From Treponema phagedenis (GTDB taxonomy: Bacteria > Spirochaetota > Spirochaetia > Treponematales > Treponemataceae): DNA of 64,000 bases. This document shows, one piece after another, positions 37,518 through 46,591 of this stretch (positions are counted from its first letter, which is position 1; each line of letters opens with the position of its first letter). The stretch is taken from contig NZ_CP042818.1 in NCBI RefSeq assembly GCF_008153345.1, forward strand, positions 558,001 to 622,000. The letters are read 5' to 3'. A model generated the notes under the pieces. That model was not told the origin of the DNA. It saw nothing but the letters and a program-made list of their open reading frames with translations, and made no database searches. A program made the position numbers and the translations under genes.

Positions 37518-38705
37518 ATGAAATACGATTTTACAACAAAAGTTAATAGAAAAGGACAGGGCTCATACAAGTGGCAAGACATGTATAAAAAGAACCCGAA
37601 TGTGAGTGAAGGGGTTGTGCCACTTTCTGTTGCCGATATGGAATTCCTAACTCAACCTGAATTAAAAGCGGGATTAAAAAAAACAATCGATGAAATGATT
37701 TTAGGATATACGGGACCAACCAGCGAATACAAAACTGCCGTAATTTCGTGGATGCAGCGGCGCCATAATTTTCATATAGAAGCTGATTGGATTGTAAATA
37801 CTGCGGGGGTTGTTCCCGCAGTATTTACCGGCATCCGAGAATTCACCAACGAAGGTGACGGCGTTATTATTATGAGTCCTGTTTACTATCCTTTTTACAA
37901 TGCAATCAAATTACAAAATCGAAATATTGTTGACTGCCCATTGATTGAAAAAGACGGATACTACACAATCGACTACAAACTTTTTGATAAGCTCGCTCGG
38001 AATCCTAAAAACAAAATTTTGCTTTTCTGCTCACCGCATAATCCGGTTGGCAGAGTTTGGAAAAAAGAAGAATTGGAAAAGCTTTCTGACCTGATTATTA
38101 AAAATGATCTTTTGCTTTTATCCGATGAAATTCATTTTGACTTGGTAATGCCGAATTATAAACACACGGTGTTTCAAACACTCAGTGATGACCTCGCGGA
38201 AAAAACACTTACCTTTACCGCTCCTTCCAAAACATTTAATATTGCGGGAATGGGATTAAGCAATGCGATTATCAAAAACAAAGAACTTCGGACTCGGTTC
38301 ATTGCGGCGCTCGACACTATTTCCGCATCACCGATGACAGCGCTTGGGTTCAAAGCTTGCGAAATAGTATACAATGAATGTGAGCAATGGCTGGAAGAAT
38401 GTCTGAAAGTAATTGATACAAATCAACGATTACTGCATACATGGTTTAAAGCAAACCATCCGGCAATAAAGGCGCCGCTTATTGAAGGCACCTATTTGCA
38501 ATGGGTTGATTTTCGTGCGCTCGGACTTGATAATGAATCGTTAGAAAACTTTATGATACACGAAGCTGAATTGTTTTTAGATGAGGGATACATCTTCGGT
38601 AAAAACGGTTCCGGCTTTGAACGATTTAATCTTGCCGCTCCAACCAAAATACTTGAAGAAGCACTCGACAGATTGGACAGGGCACTGAAAAAATTAGGAA
38701 AATAA
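37518..38705 (+). CDS. hly: Cystalysin (PLP-dependent cysteine desulfhydrase / C-S lyase, MalY/PatB family)
   Basis: A cytosolic PLP enzyme that converts cysteine to pyruvate, ammonia and hydrogen sulfide; the T. denticola protein is also haemolytic. The 395 residues resemble T. denticola cystalysin as I recall it, nearly end to end: VVPLSVADMEF, DEMILGYTGPTSEYK, DWIVNTAGVVPAVF, LLFCSPHNPVGRVWKKEEL, LLSDEIHFDLVMP, and the PLP lysine in TFTAPSKTFNIAGMGLSN. The C-terminal LIEGTYLQWVDFRALGL also fits. ATG 37518 has AAAAAGGAAAT upstream. It is monocistronic. This is the clearest taxonomic pointer to Treponema. Confidence 0.93.
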   Translation: MKYDFTTKVNRKGQGSYKWQDMYKKNPNVSEGVVPLSVADMEFLTQPELKAGLKKTIDEMILGYTGPTSEYKTAVISWMQRRHNFHIEADWIVNTAGVVPAVFTGIREFTNEGDGVIIMSPVYYPFYNAIKLQNRNIVDCPLIEKDGYYTIDYKLFDKLARNPKNKILLFCSPHNPVGRVWKKEELEKLSDLIIKNDLLLLSDEIHFDLVMPNYKHTVFQTLSDDLAEKTLTFTAPSKTFNIAGMGLSNAIIKNKELRTRFIAALDTISASPMTALGFKACEIVYNECEQWLEECLKVIDTNQRLLHTWFKANHPAIKAPLIEGTYLQWVDFRALGLDNESLENFMIHEAELFLDEGYIFGKNGSGFERFNLAAPTKILEEALDRLDRALKKLGK

Positions 38706-38787
38706 AAACAGCGGTTTGACCGGAGCAAGCGGAATAAAAATCTATTGCAAACAAGAAAAGTCTTTTTTATGTTCCCTAATACATAAA

Positions 38788-38904
38788 ATTGAGCTCGACA
38801 CAACGCAACGGTGGGCAAACTTACCATAGGAATACTGAATCTGTAAGCCGTTACGGTTAATGCTCCAATTAGCATAACAGCAACGTAATTACAAAACGCT
38901 CTAT
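38788..38904 (-). repeat. Partial MITE-like repeat
   Basis: ATTGAGCTCGACACAACGCA, GGTGGGCAAACTTACCATAG and the end GTAATTACAAAACGCTCTAT with TA at about 38905. Half of a simple copy with no cassette. Confidence 0.75.
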
Positions 38905-39016
38905 TAGTGCATGTAAGCGTCTGCTCAAGCAGTTTTGCTCCGTATCGGAAATACTGCTTTTTGCGGCAAAGGAATTCTGTAATGTCCGCTTTGGTAAAAC
39001 CGCCGGAGTTGTTCAT

Positions 39017-40072
39017 TTATACCAATATCTTTTCAACAAAACCTTGGGGACTTTCTTCCTTATTTAAGATTGAGTAGAGTCCGGTGCAAATAGGTAGTTT
39101 TAAACCGTGGTTTTCCGCAATTATTTTTACATATTTGCAGGCGATAACGCCTTCGGCAAGATACTGCACTTCGGGAAGGCGTTTTATGAGGTCTTCAATA
39201 TTTTTAAACGGAGAAAGAATGTTTTTGTGAACAATGTCTCTGCCGAAGCGGCGGTTCCGTCCGTATTTACTGCGGCAGGTAACGTCCAAGTCTCCGACGC
39301 CCGCAATCGAGGTGAAGGTTTCAGGATGGGTTGCACCGAGCGCTCTGCCGATAATTTGTATTTCGTTTAAGCCCGCCGCCAGCAAAAGGGATTCAGTATT
39401 GTCACCGAAAATTTCCGATGAGTCGGTGATGGCGTCCAGAATGCCGAAAGCTACGGCGATAACATTTTTTACGGCGGCGCAAACCTGCACGCCAATCGGG
39501 TCTAAGCTGGAATATACTTGCAAACTTTTTGAGCGCAAGAGCTCCCGCACTCGAATTGCCGACATCGGATTATTGCTTGCGGCGATTAAGCCAGTTACTT
39601 TGCCTAAAGCAACTTCTTCGCCGTGACTCGGACCTGAAATATATACTAAATGATTTTTGTAAAAATCGGGGAGAATTCTTTCAAGCTCCTGCGTGATAAG
39701 TTTCGGTTCTCCGTTTGAATCGGTGACAAAGCCTTTAGTCAAAATTCCGATAGAAGGAAAGGATTCATTGGTAAGATTGCTGAATGCGGCGGTTTTTATC
39801 ATTTTTTTGACGATGTCCGCCAGATATAGCGAAGGAGGCGCCAGAATAATCAAATCTTTTTTCGCACATACTTTTTCTAAATCGGTTGAGGCTTTTAAGT
39901 TTTTCGGCAAGTTTATGCCGGGAAGATATTTCGGGTTGATATGCTCCGCATTGATTAAGCGGCATACCTGTTCGCTGCGCCCCCAGAGTTCAACGGTTTG
40001 ACCGTTTTTTGCAAGTGAAACCCCGACGGCGGTTCCCCATGCGCCGGCGGATATAATTCCAATTTGAGCCAT
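39017..40072 (-). CDS. gpsA: Glycerol-3-phosphate dehydrogenase [NAD(P)+]
   Basis: Reduces dihydroxyacetone phosphate to sn-glycerol-3-phosphate for phospholipid synthesis. 351 residues: N-terminal Rossmann fold, YISGPSHGEEVALGKVTGLI, catalytic Lys in AAVKNVIAVAFGI, and FTSIAGVGDLDVTCRSKYGR then NRRFG. The nucleotide loop reads IISAGAWGTAVG, so the first Gly of GxGxxG is Ser here. ATG 40072 has GAGGAG upstream. It stands alone between cystalysin and xseB, in reverse orientation to cystalysin. Confidence 0.95.
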   Translation of the reverse strand: MAQIGIISAGAWGTAVGVSLAKNGQTVELWGRSEQVCRLINAEHINPKYLPGINLPKNLKASTDLEKVCAKKDLIILAPPSLYLADIVKKMIKTAAFSNLTNESFPSIGILTKGFVTDSNGEPKLITQELERILPDFYKNHLVYISGPSHGEEVALGKVTGLIAASNNPMSAIRVRELLRSKSLQVYSSLDPIGVQVCAAVKNVIAVAFGILDAITDSSEIFGDNTESLLLAAGLNEIQIIGRALGATHPETFTSIAGVGDLDVTCRSKYGRNRRFGRDIVHKNILSPFKNIEDLIKRLPEVQYLAEGVIACKYVKIIAENHGLKLPICTGLYSILNKEESPQGFVEKILV

Positions 40073-40287
40073 ATGGTTCTCCTCATTATAACTATTTAAT
40101 AAATGGTTTTGGTAGCCTTTTTAAGTTTGTAAATTACTCTTTCTGTTATGTTCGAATACACAAAAAGCTGCTAATAAAGCGCCGGCACTACTGTACCCAA
40201 TGTTGAGTAATTTGTATAGTGAACATGTCGATTCTTAGAAGGCTTACGCATGAACAAGGACAGCCACTCCTTAAACCGCGCTTTTAA

Positions 40288-40587
40288 GTGCTGATCCCAA
40301 ACAATGTTTAAAAGCATCAATACTGCTTTGTAAAATTGAAGCGTTTAAACTCACAGGTTTAGTTTTTGACAAGGACGTCAAAAATCAGAACGGGCGCGGA
40401 CGCCCGTGGTTCCAAACAGCAGCGACGTTTTAAAGCAAAAGTATTTGTAAAGCTTTAAAACTCGTGGTTTGGTTTTGACAAGGACGTCAAAACCAAACCG
40501 TTGTGTCAAACTCTTTTTTATAAAACTTTTTACGTTTTGGTAAGATGTATTAAAAAACGAATCGACTTATTAAAAAAAACGTTATAC
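40288..40587 (+). repeat. MITE-like repeat with two cassettes
   Basis: Type II variants (GTTTAAAAGC), type I variants GTTTTTGAC aaggac GTCAAAAA and GGTTTGGTTTTGAC aaggac GTCAAAACCAAACC, type III GAACGGGC gcggac GCCCGTGGTTC, then the right half GTGTCAAACTCTTTTTTATA and the end AAAAAACGTTATAC followed by TA. The left end is missing. Family 3 fragments precede it at 40245-40285. Confidence 0.8.
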
Positions 40588-40819
40588 TACTGCGATTTTA
40601 ATTTGATTTTTCGCCGAAGAGGGGTTGCCAGGGCGACCCGATGGTATAACCGGTTTTATAACGATAACCGAACGGAAAGATTTTTTATTCTTTCGCTTAT
40701 TTTCTTTTGCGGTTTCCCATCTATATTAATAATCTTTTTACAGCGACGATGCATGCAAAAATTATCTTTCGGTTTAAATGTTCAGTAGCGAAGGCAATAA
40801 CACAAAATTTATAATAAGT

Positions 40820-41056
40820 TTATTTTAAATCTTCTTGTGAAAAAAGCTCCAATTCCGGTTTTTCGTTTTCTTCTGTCGGCTGATTCATTAAAATTTGAAT
40901 CTTTCCTTCAATTTTATCAATATCTTTTTCTAAACTTTTTGCAAGTTTAATACCTTCTTCAAACATTGTAAGGGCATCTTCCAAGGGAATATCCGTGTTT
41001 CTGATAGAGTTACTTAATTCTTCTAACCGTGAAAGCCTTTCTTCAAATTTTTTCAT
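40820..41056 (-). CDS. xseB: Exodeoxyribonuclease VII small subunit
   Basis: A 78-residue helical partner of XseA in exonuclease VII, which degrades single-stranded DNA. The family pattern FEERLSRLEELSNSIRNTDI, then PLEDALTMFEEGIKLAKSLE is clear; the acidic tail is variable. I chose ATG 41056 with GAGG upstream instead of a start 31 codons earlier. xseA is not adjacent, so the two subunit genes are probably apart in this genome. Confidence 0.9.
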   Translation of the reverse strand: MKKFEERLSRLEELSNSIRNTDIPLEDALTMFEEGIKLAKSLEKDIDKIEGKIQILMNQPTEENEKPELELFSQEDLK

Positions 41057-41229
41057 AGCAACCTCGTTTTGAAGTATACTAAATTTCTTTTTTTTGGTAC
41101 AGGAGTTTTTATGAAAGAGATAAAACGAAAAAGTATTTTTCTGAATCAAAATTTAGGCAGATAGCAGGAGTTTAAAAATTCTTTATATCGCGATTCTGAA
41201 ACTTAAAATGACAGAAAGCGGATAAACTA

Positions 41230-41875
41230 CTGTAGCGTTTTGTAAGTAACTTCCCTGTTATAAAAATCGGGGCATCAACAATAAGGGACTGCGGATTTAA
41301 GTATTCCTATGGTAAATTGCTCACCGTTGTCAAAATCAGAACCGCCACGGACGGCGGTGGTTCTAAACAGAAACGACGTTTTAAAAGCACAACCGCTTTC
41401 AAGTGCTTTTAAAACTCGTTGGTTAGTTTTTGACGCGGACGTTAAAACCGTGTTTAAGCATTCCTATGGTAAGTTTACTCGCCGTTGCACCGTGTCGGGC
41501 TCTTTTTATAATAGGGAGTTTTTAAACTCGCAGGTTTCATTTTGCCACGGACGACAAAACTCAGAACCGCCACGGACGGCGGTGGTCCAAACAGAATTGA
41601 GTTTGAAAACTACCACAGCGTACTCGGAGTTTTCAAACTCATAGGTATAATTTTGCCACGGACGGCAAAAACTCAGAACGGGCACGGACGCCCGTGGTTC
41701 CAAACAGAAACGATGTTTTAAAGCAAAAGTATTTGTAAAGCTTTAAAACTCGCAGGTTTCATTTTGCCACGGATGGCAAAATGAAACCGTTGTGTCAAAC
41801 TCTTTTTTATAAAATTTTTTACGTTTTGGGTAGGATGTATTAAAAACGAATTGACTTATCAAAAAAACGTTATAC
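41230..41875 (+). repeat. Large composite MITE with several nested cassettes (about 646 bp)
   Basis: Both ends are present: GTAGCGTTTTGTAAGTAACT after TACT, and AAAAAAACGTTATAC. Inside, the family core GGTAAATTGCTCACCGTTG occurs, and a second core-like block (GGTAAGTTTACTCGCCGTTG ... GTGTCGGGCTCTTTTTATAA) lies in the middle, as if one copy had inserted in another. Type III hairpins of both stem classes (GAACCGCC acggac GGCGG TGG TTC; GAACGGGC acggac GCCCG TGG TTC), the alternative type II stem (GAGTTTGAAAACT) and a type I stem GGTTTCATTTTGCC are present. Confidence 0.85.
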
Positions 41876-41955
41876 TGCTTTATTTTATAAAGAATTTGCG
41901 TTTTTAAAAAAACGGGAGTATAATTAGGGTAGATTTCAGTGAGGAGGTTTTGAGT

Positions 41956-43407
41956 ATGCTCACTTTCTTTATTTGTTTGGCAATACTTATCGTTGGGTAT
42001 TTTCTTTACGGTAAGTATACCGAGATGGTGTTTGGTCCTACTTCTGATCCGACTCCTGCCATGACGATGCAGGATGGGGTGGATTATATTCCTTTGAGTA
42101 CCCCGAAGGTGTTTTTAATTCAGCTATTAAACATAGCAGGTTTAGGACCGATTTTCGGCGCGATTGCCGGAGCTTTATGGGGTCCATCAGCATTTTTATG
42201 GATAGCGCTCGGCACAATTTTTGCAGGCGGTGTCCATGATTATCTTTCCGGCATGATTTCAGAAAGGCATAACGGGGCAAGTATTTCGGAGCTTTCCGGC
42301 ATTTACCTTGGACCGATTATGAAATTTATTATGCGCATTTTTGCTATTGTGTTGCTTGTCTTGGTAGGAACAGTCTTCATGAAAGGACCTGCCGATTTAT
42401 TGGCAAAACTGACACCCGAAGCGCTTAATGCAAATTTCTGGCTTATCGTTGTATTAATCTACTACTTTTTAGCAACATTACTTCCGATAGACCAAATTAT
42501 TGGAAAGATTTATCCGGTTTTCGGTGTTGTTCTCATTATCATGGCGCTTGGTATCGGCGGCGAAATTCTGTTTCATGCATTTAGCGGAACAATGACTATT
42601 CCCGAATTCAGCTTTATAAACCCGCATCCAAAAGGATTGCCGCGCTGGCCTTTGCTTTTTATCACCATTGCCTGCGGGGCTATTTCAGGCTTCCATGCAA
42701 CTCAATCACCATTGATGGCTCGCTGTATTAAAACCGAAGCAGACGGACGAAAAGTTTTTTACGGAGCAATGGTAGGAGAGGGAATCATCGCACTTATCTG
42801 GGCAGCAGCCGGTATGACTTTTTATAACGGAACTGCAGGACTTGCCCAAGCTCTGTCAAACGGCGGTCCCGCTGCGGTTGTCTATGACATTTCGTTCAGT
42901 TTATTAAAACATGCTGGAGGCTTTCTTGCGATACTCGGAGTAATTGCCTGCCCGATAACTTCCGGCGACACCGCATTCCGCAGCGCCCGATTAACTATTG
43001 CGGATTGGTTCAAAGTCGATCAAAAACCTTGGAAAAGCCGGTTGCTTATTTCAATTCCATTGTTGGGAGTAGGAGGACTTCTCACTCGGATAAATTTTGA
43101 CATTATTTGGCGGTATTTTGCTTGGTCAAATCAAACCTTGGCGATGATAGCGCTATGGGTAGCAGCAATGTATCTTTTCCTCAACAAAAAGAATTATTTC
43201 ATTGCAGTTGTTCCTGCAACATTTATGAGTGCGGTAAGCATGACCTACATCTTAATAGCGCCGGAAGGGTTCCGACTTCCCCAAACTATCGCTTACCCTG
43301 CCGGTATTATTTTTGCAGTAGCCTGTCTTTTAACCTTTGTTATTGTGATAATCAATAAAAAGAAAAAAGGACTTGTGGTGCCACCTACTCCGGTAACAAG
43401 CGTATAG
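41956..43407 (+). CDS. CstA/BtsT-family transporter (carbon starvation protein A)
   Basis: A 483-residue multi-spanning membrane protein of the CstA family, whose members take up pyruvate or peptides. Hallmarks: LLNIAGLGPIFGAIAGALWG, GTIFAGGVHDYLSGMISERH, ACGAISGFHATQSPLMARC, ACPITSGDTAFRSARLTIAD. ATG 41956 has GAGGAGG nine bases upstream; the TTG at 41950 is discarded. The length matches the shorter (about 480) CstA group of anaerobes, not the 700-residue E. coli protein. A strong terminator follows. The substrate is not predictable. Confidence 0.92.
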   Translation: MLTFFICLAILIVGYFLYGKYTEMVFGPTSDPTPAMTMQDGVDYIPLSTPKVFLIQLLNIAGLGPIFGAIAGALWGPSAFLWIALGTIFAGGVHDYLSGMISERHNGASISELSGIYLGPIMKFIMRIFAIVLLVLVGTVFMKGPADLLAKLTPEALNANFWLIVVLIYYFLATLLPIDQIIGKIYPVFGVVLIIMALGIGGEILFHAFSGTMTIPEFSFINPHPKGLPRWPLLFITIACGAISGFHATQSPLMARCIKTEADGRKVFYGAMVGEGIIALIWAAAGMTFYNGTAGLAQALSNGGPAAVVYDISFSLLKHAGGFLAILGVIACPITSGDTAFRSARLTIADWFKVDQKPWKSRLLISIPLLGVGGLLTRINFDIIWRYFAWSNQTLAMIALWVAAMYLFLNKKNYFIAVVPATFMSAVSMTYILIAPEGFRLPQTIAYPAGIIFAVACLLTFVIVIINKKKKGLVVPPTPVTSV

Positions 43408-43430
43408 CGCAAGCTCAATAGCATGAACAA

Positions 43431-43473
43431 AAACCCCGCCATATAGAAATTATTCTTATGGCGGGGTTTTTTA
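43431..43473. terminator. Terminator after cstA-like gene, possibly bidirectional
   Basis: AAACCCCGCCATA (43431-43443) pairs perfectly with TATGGCGGGGTTT (43457-43469), followed by TTTTTTATT. It is 23 bases past the stop. A weakly preserved MITE fragment (GTTACCATAGGG, AACATAATTGCAAAATGCTA) follows at about 43500-43590. Confidence 0.9.
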
Positions 43474-43657
43474 TTATAAAGCTTTCTCCTGCCATCCGTA
43501 AGGGTTACCATAGGGACAGCGAATCCGCAAAGCCTTTGTTGCTGATGCTCCAGTTAAGATAATAGCAACATAATTGCAAAATGCTATAATAAAGATGCAA
43601 ATATAAAGATACAAAATTAAAAACTAAAACAATTATACTGAAATTTGCTGATAGAAA

Positions 43658-44437
43658 TTATTTTCTTTTATCTGATTTAATAAGAATTTTGACAGCCTCT
43701 ATCGCCGTTTTAATTGCAGCTTCCGTGTCGTGCACTTGCGTATCTTCCAAACCCTTTTCGCGGCGAACCTGATTTCCTACCACCAAGAGCACCGCCCCGG
43801 TGCGTACACGCCGAACGCTGCCCACAATAAAAAGTGCTGCAGATTCCATTTCAGATGCAAGAGCCCCGCACGCAATCCACGCATTCCACTTTTGATTCAA
43901 CTCATACGAAACCGGCATAGTATCCGGTGAATGCTGCCCGTAAAAATTATCCTTACACTGCGCAACTCCAAGATGATAAGGCAGATTGAGTCCTTCGGCA
44001 GCATCCTTTAATGCGGTCGTAACGTCAAAGTCCGCAATCGCCGGATACTCAATCGGAGCGTACTCCTTCGTTGTTCCTTCAAACCGAATTGCACCGGTTG
44101 CAACAACCAAATCTCCGGCGAGAATATCTTCCTGCATACCTCCTGCAGTTCCAACACGAATAAAAGTATCCGCCCCGCAATGAATTAACTCCTCCAAACC
44201 GATTGCGGTAGAAGGGCCGCCCATTCCGGTTGACATAACCGTTACACGCTCTCCGGCTAAAGTACCTGTATAGGTTGTGTATTCTCGATTTTGACCAACC
44301 TTCACTGCCCCGTCAAAATGCTTTGCAATTTTTTCGCTGCGTCCGGGGTCGCCGGGCAAAATCACGTACCGCCCTACATCTTCTTTACTCAAACCTATAT
44401 GATACTCTTTATTTCCCTGCATATATACTAACGCCAT
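43658..44437 (-). CDS. udp: Uridine phosphorylase / nucleoside phosphorylase
   Basis: Phosphorolysis of uridine to uracil and ribose-1-phosphate in pyrimidine salvage. 259 residues of the PNP/UDP superfamily: [15 protein letters not shown] (phosphate site), [39 protein letters not shown] and the ribose-binding EMESAALF. Sequence spelling is closest to Udp rather than DeoD. I chose ATG 44437 with GGAGG upstream; an in-frame upstream extension to 44485 is hydrophobic leader. It is monocistronic, with tRNA-Leu just upstream. Confidence 0.92.
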   Translation of the reverse strand: MALVYMQGNKEYHIGLSKEDVGRYVILPGDPGRSEKIAKHFDGAVKVGQNREYTTYTGTLAGERVTVMSTGMGGPSTAIGLEELIHCGADTFIRVGTAGGMQEDILAGDLVVATGAIRFEGTTKEYAPIEYPAIADFDVTTALKDAAEGLNLPYHLGVAQCKDNFYGQHSPDTMPVSYELNQKWNAWIACGALASEMESAALFIVGSVRRVRTGAVLLVVGNQVRREKGLEDTQVHDTEAAIKTAIEAVKILIKSDKRK

Positions 44438-44558
44438 ACAACCTCCATATAAGTATATTATTATACAAAGTAAAAAATAAAACAATAGGAAAAATAATTA
44501 CAATGCGATGAAATTGAAGATAAACCGAGAAAGAATTTGATTGCAAAACGTTAAAATA

Positions 44559-44642
44559 TGCCGGCGAAGGGACTTGAACCCTTACGAGGTTGCCCTCAAT
44601 AGATTTTGAGTCTATCGTGTATACCAATTTCACCACGCCGGC
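44559..44642 (-). tRNA. tRNA-Leu (CAA)
   Basis: Minus-strand cloverleaf with long variable arm: acceptor GCCGGCG/CGCCGGC, anticodon stem ATAGA/TCTAT with loop CTCAAAA (anticodon CAA), variable arm TGAGGGCAACCTCGT, T arm AAGGG TTCAAGT CCCTT. CCA is not encoded. Confidence 0.95.
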
Positions 44643-44817
44643 GAAGATGTTGCTATACTAGCAAAAATTAATTCTTTTGTAAAGAGGTGATTTTTATATT
44701 ACGCTGGAGTATCAGACAAAACATCGCTTGGAATTGAGCAACGGTGGGCAGTTTACCATAGGGTTGCTGATGGCAAGCCTTAGCCTCGCCTTGTTTCAGT
44801 TGTTCTTATGACGCTCC

Positions 44818-45462
44818 TTATCGTATAAAAAAGGAAAGCACAAAAAGTAAGAAGCTGTCAAACCAGATGGCGTGTACGCCAAGCAGTCTCGAAAGGATGC
44901 CACCAATGCCTGCCCCAACTGCAAATATGCAAATAACAAGATAAATGGTCAGCGCTTTGTTTCTGACAGACGGTTCACCTTTATGGTGATAATCGCTTAA
45001 GAATTCGGTTGCCTTTCGTAAATTACCAACGCACATGGTTGTGGCAAAGTTCAGCTCGCCGAAAGCGTCAAAGCCGACGGTCTGAAGGGCACAGGCAAAG
45101 TTGAGCATAACGTTTGCGAGAATATTATATTCTTGCGGTAGAAAACCAACCAGCAGCATAACAAAGCTTTCAAAAAGCACAATGATTCTTCTGTAATGAA
45201 TTCTCTGCAGATCTTTGTATCGTCGTTTTATATAACTCGCCGCATACACACCGAGTATGAAAAAGCTGATAGGAAAAATATACCGGAGGATTTTAAGCGC
45301 ATTCCCTTCGATAATCGCTTGCGCTAAAAATATAATATTGCCGGTTTGCGCATTTGCAAAAACCTTGTCTCTGACAAAATAAGAATAGGTGTCCATAAAG
45401 CCGCCGGCAATGGTTAAAAATCCGCCCAATATTAAACTTTCAGCAAAATGACTCTTTTTCAA
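44818..45462 (-). CDS. DUF1275 (YoaK family) membrane protein
   Basis: A 214-residue integral membrane protein with about six membrane segments. Family pattern: LTIAGGFMDTYSYFVRDKVF, ANAQTGNIIFLAQAI, FACALQTVGFDAFGELNFAT, MCVGNLRKATEFL. The biochemical role of DUF1275 proteins is not established. ATG 45462 follows GAGGTGG. The next gene upstream (ygbA-like) ends 34 bases away in the same direction, so they may be co-transcribed. A faint MITE fragment lies downstream near 44700-44765. Confidence 0.88.
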   Translation of the reverse strand: MKKSHFAESLILGGFLTIAGGFMDTYSYFVRDKVFANAQTGNIIFLAQAIIEGNALKILRYIFPISFFILGVYAASYIKRRYKDLQRIHYRRIIVLFESFVMLLVGFLPQEYNILANVMLNFACALQTVGFDAFGELNFATTMCVGNLRKATEFLSDYHHKGEPSVRNKALTIYLVICIFAVGAGIGGILSRLLGVHAIWFDSFLLFVLSFFIR

Positions 45463-45496
45463 AAACCACCTCTTTTTATAAATAATGAAACACAGC

Positions 45497-45847
45497 TCAC
45501 TTTTGCAATTTTTTCGGCAAGGGCGGCGGGTGCTTTTTGCTTTTCAGCGTACTTATTAAATGTGCAATACTCATAATCGGATGTCGAAAAAGCAAGCGCG
45601 GCCCGCTATACCGCATAACCTTTTTTATTTCTTCCCGCATATTTTTTGCGTAACAATGAATCGGACAAACATTGCAAAAGGGTTTAAAATCTTCCTCTTT
45701 ATAAAGGCAGTGCTCAATCCGTAAATGCGCATAGTTTTTCAGCTCTTCCGCATTGAACTGCGCGCCGCCCTTATGCCCCCTTACGTACATATCAATCATG
45801 AGGTCAACCAGTTTTTTTTCTTGCTCGATACGTTTGCGTTTTTTCAT
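45497..45847 (-). CDS. YgbA-type protein (nitrous oxide-stimulated promoter family)
   Basis: A 116-residue small protein. It matches E. coli YgbA in the middle: YAHLRIEHCLY, FCNVCPIHCYAKNMREEIKK, VMRYSGPRLLFRHPIMSIAH. The CNVCPIHC cysteines and His suggest metal or iron-sulfur binding. In enterobacteria ygbA is induced by nitric oxide through NsrR; its function is unknown. I chose ATG 45847 with AAGGAAG upstream over TTG 45865. Together with hemerythrin elsewhere in the window it hints at handling of NO or oxygen, but that is inference. Confidence 0.85.
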   Translation of the reverse strand: MKKRKRIEQEKKLVDLMIDMYVRGHKGGAQFNAEELKNYAHLRIEHCLYKEEDFKPFCNVCPIHCYAKNMREEIKKVMRYSGPRLLFRHPIMSIAHLISTLKSKKHPPPLPKKLQK

Positions 45848-45879
45848 TGACGGACTTCCTTGCAATACTGCAAAACAAG

Positions 45880-46353
45880 TTATGAGGTTTTGCGAGTAAG
45901 CATTATTTCAACCTGCTTTTTCATTGCCGTTACTTTTACCGTGAGATTGCATGTTTTTTCATCAAAACTTCCACTTAAAAATGCTGCCTTTTTTGAAGCA
46001 AGCACTGAGTAGGTTCCCTGTATTTCTTTTAAGTCATATAGCCCTTCGTCATTACGCTCAAGATTTTCTTTAGGGATGATGAATTTAAATGAAGAAGAAA
46101 AAGGCATTTTGCCGAGTTTAAAACTGCCTGACTCTATGAGCAAACTGCCGTCTTCATATTTTTTAAACACAAGCAGGATTTTGTTTGTTGTTTTTTGTTT
46201 ATCGATTTTTGCATAAATTATTTTTTTCGTTCCGTTTGAGCTTGCAAAAACATCGCTTGTATACTGCCACTCTGCATTTTCCGCATAGCAGGAAAGCACC
46301 GAAAAAATAAAGCAGACAGCCATCAAAAAAAGATTTCGTACATGAGTTTTCAT
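45880..46353 (-). CDS. Exported hypothetical protein
   Basis: 157 residues with a clear signal peptide (THVRNLFLMAVCFIFSVLSC). Cleavage could be by signal peptidase I near CYA-EN or, if LSC acts as a loose spirochaetal lipobox, as a lipoprotein at Cys 22. The mature part is small and beta-rich in appearance (EWQYTSDVFASSNGTKKIIY, FKFIIPKENLERND, KAAFLSGSFDEKT). I recognise no family. ATG 46353 has only a weak site (CTCTTTATG context). It lies upstream of the ygbA-like gene by 32 bases, so a three-gene unit with DUF1275 is possible. Confidence 0.65.
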   Translation of the reverse strand: MKTHVRNLFLMAVCFIFSVLSCYAENAEWQYTSDVFASSNGTKKIIYAKIDKQKTTNKILLVFKKYEDGSLLIESGSFKLGKMPFSSSFKFIIPKENLERNDEGLYDLKEIQGTYSVLASKKAAFLSGSFDEKTCNLTVKVTAMKKQVEIMLTRKTS

Positions 46354-46591
46354 AAAGAGAGTATAATAAAAGTACCGGAAAAAGTATATTACCGGAAATC
46401 TTACCTACGTCGATTTTTACGGCACAAGGCTTTACGCATTTAATTTTAAAGATTAGATTAAAGGCCGCTAAAACTTGCAATAAAAAAACAAAATATTTAT
46501 GTGTAAATTCATTGCTTTTATATCTTGAGATAGACTCTTACCGGTTTTTACGATATGATAGAGCGAAAATTCAACTTTTAGGAGAATTAAG

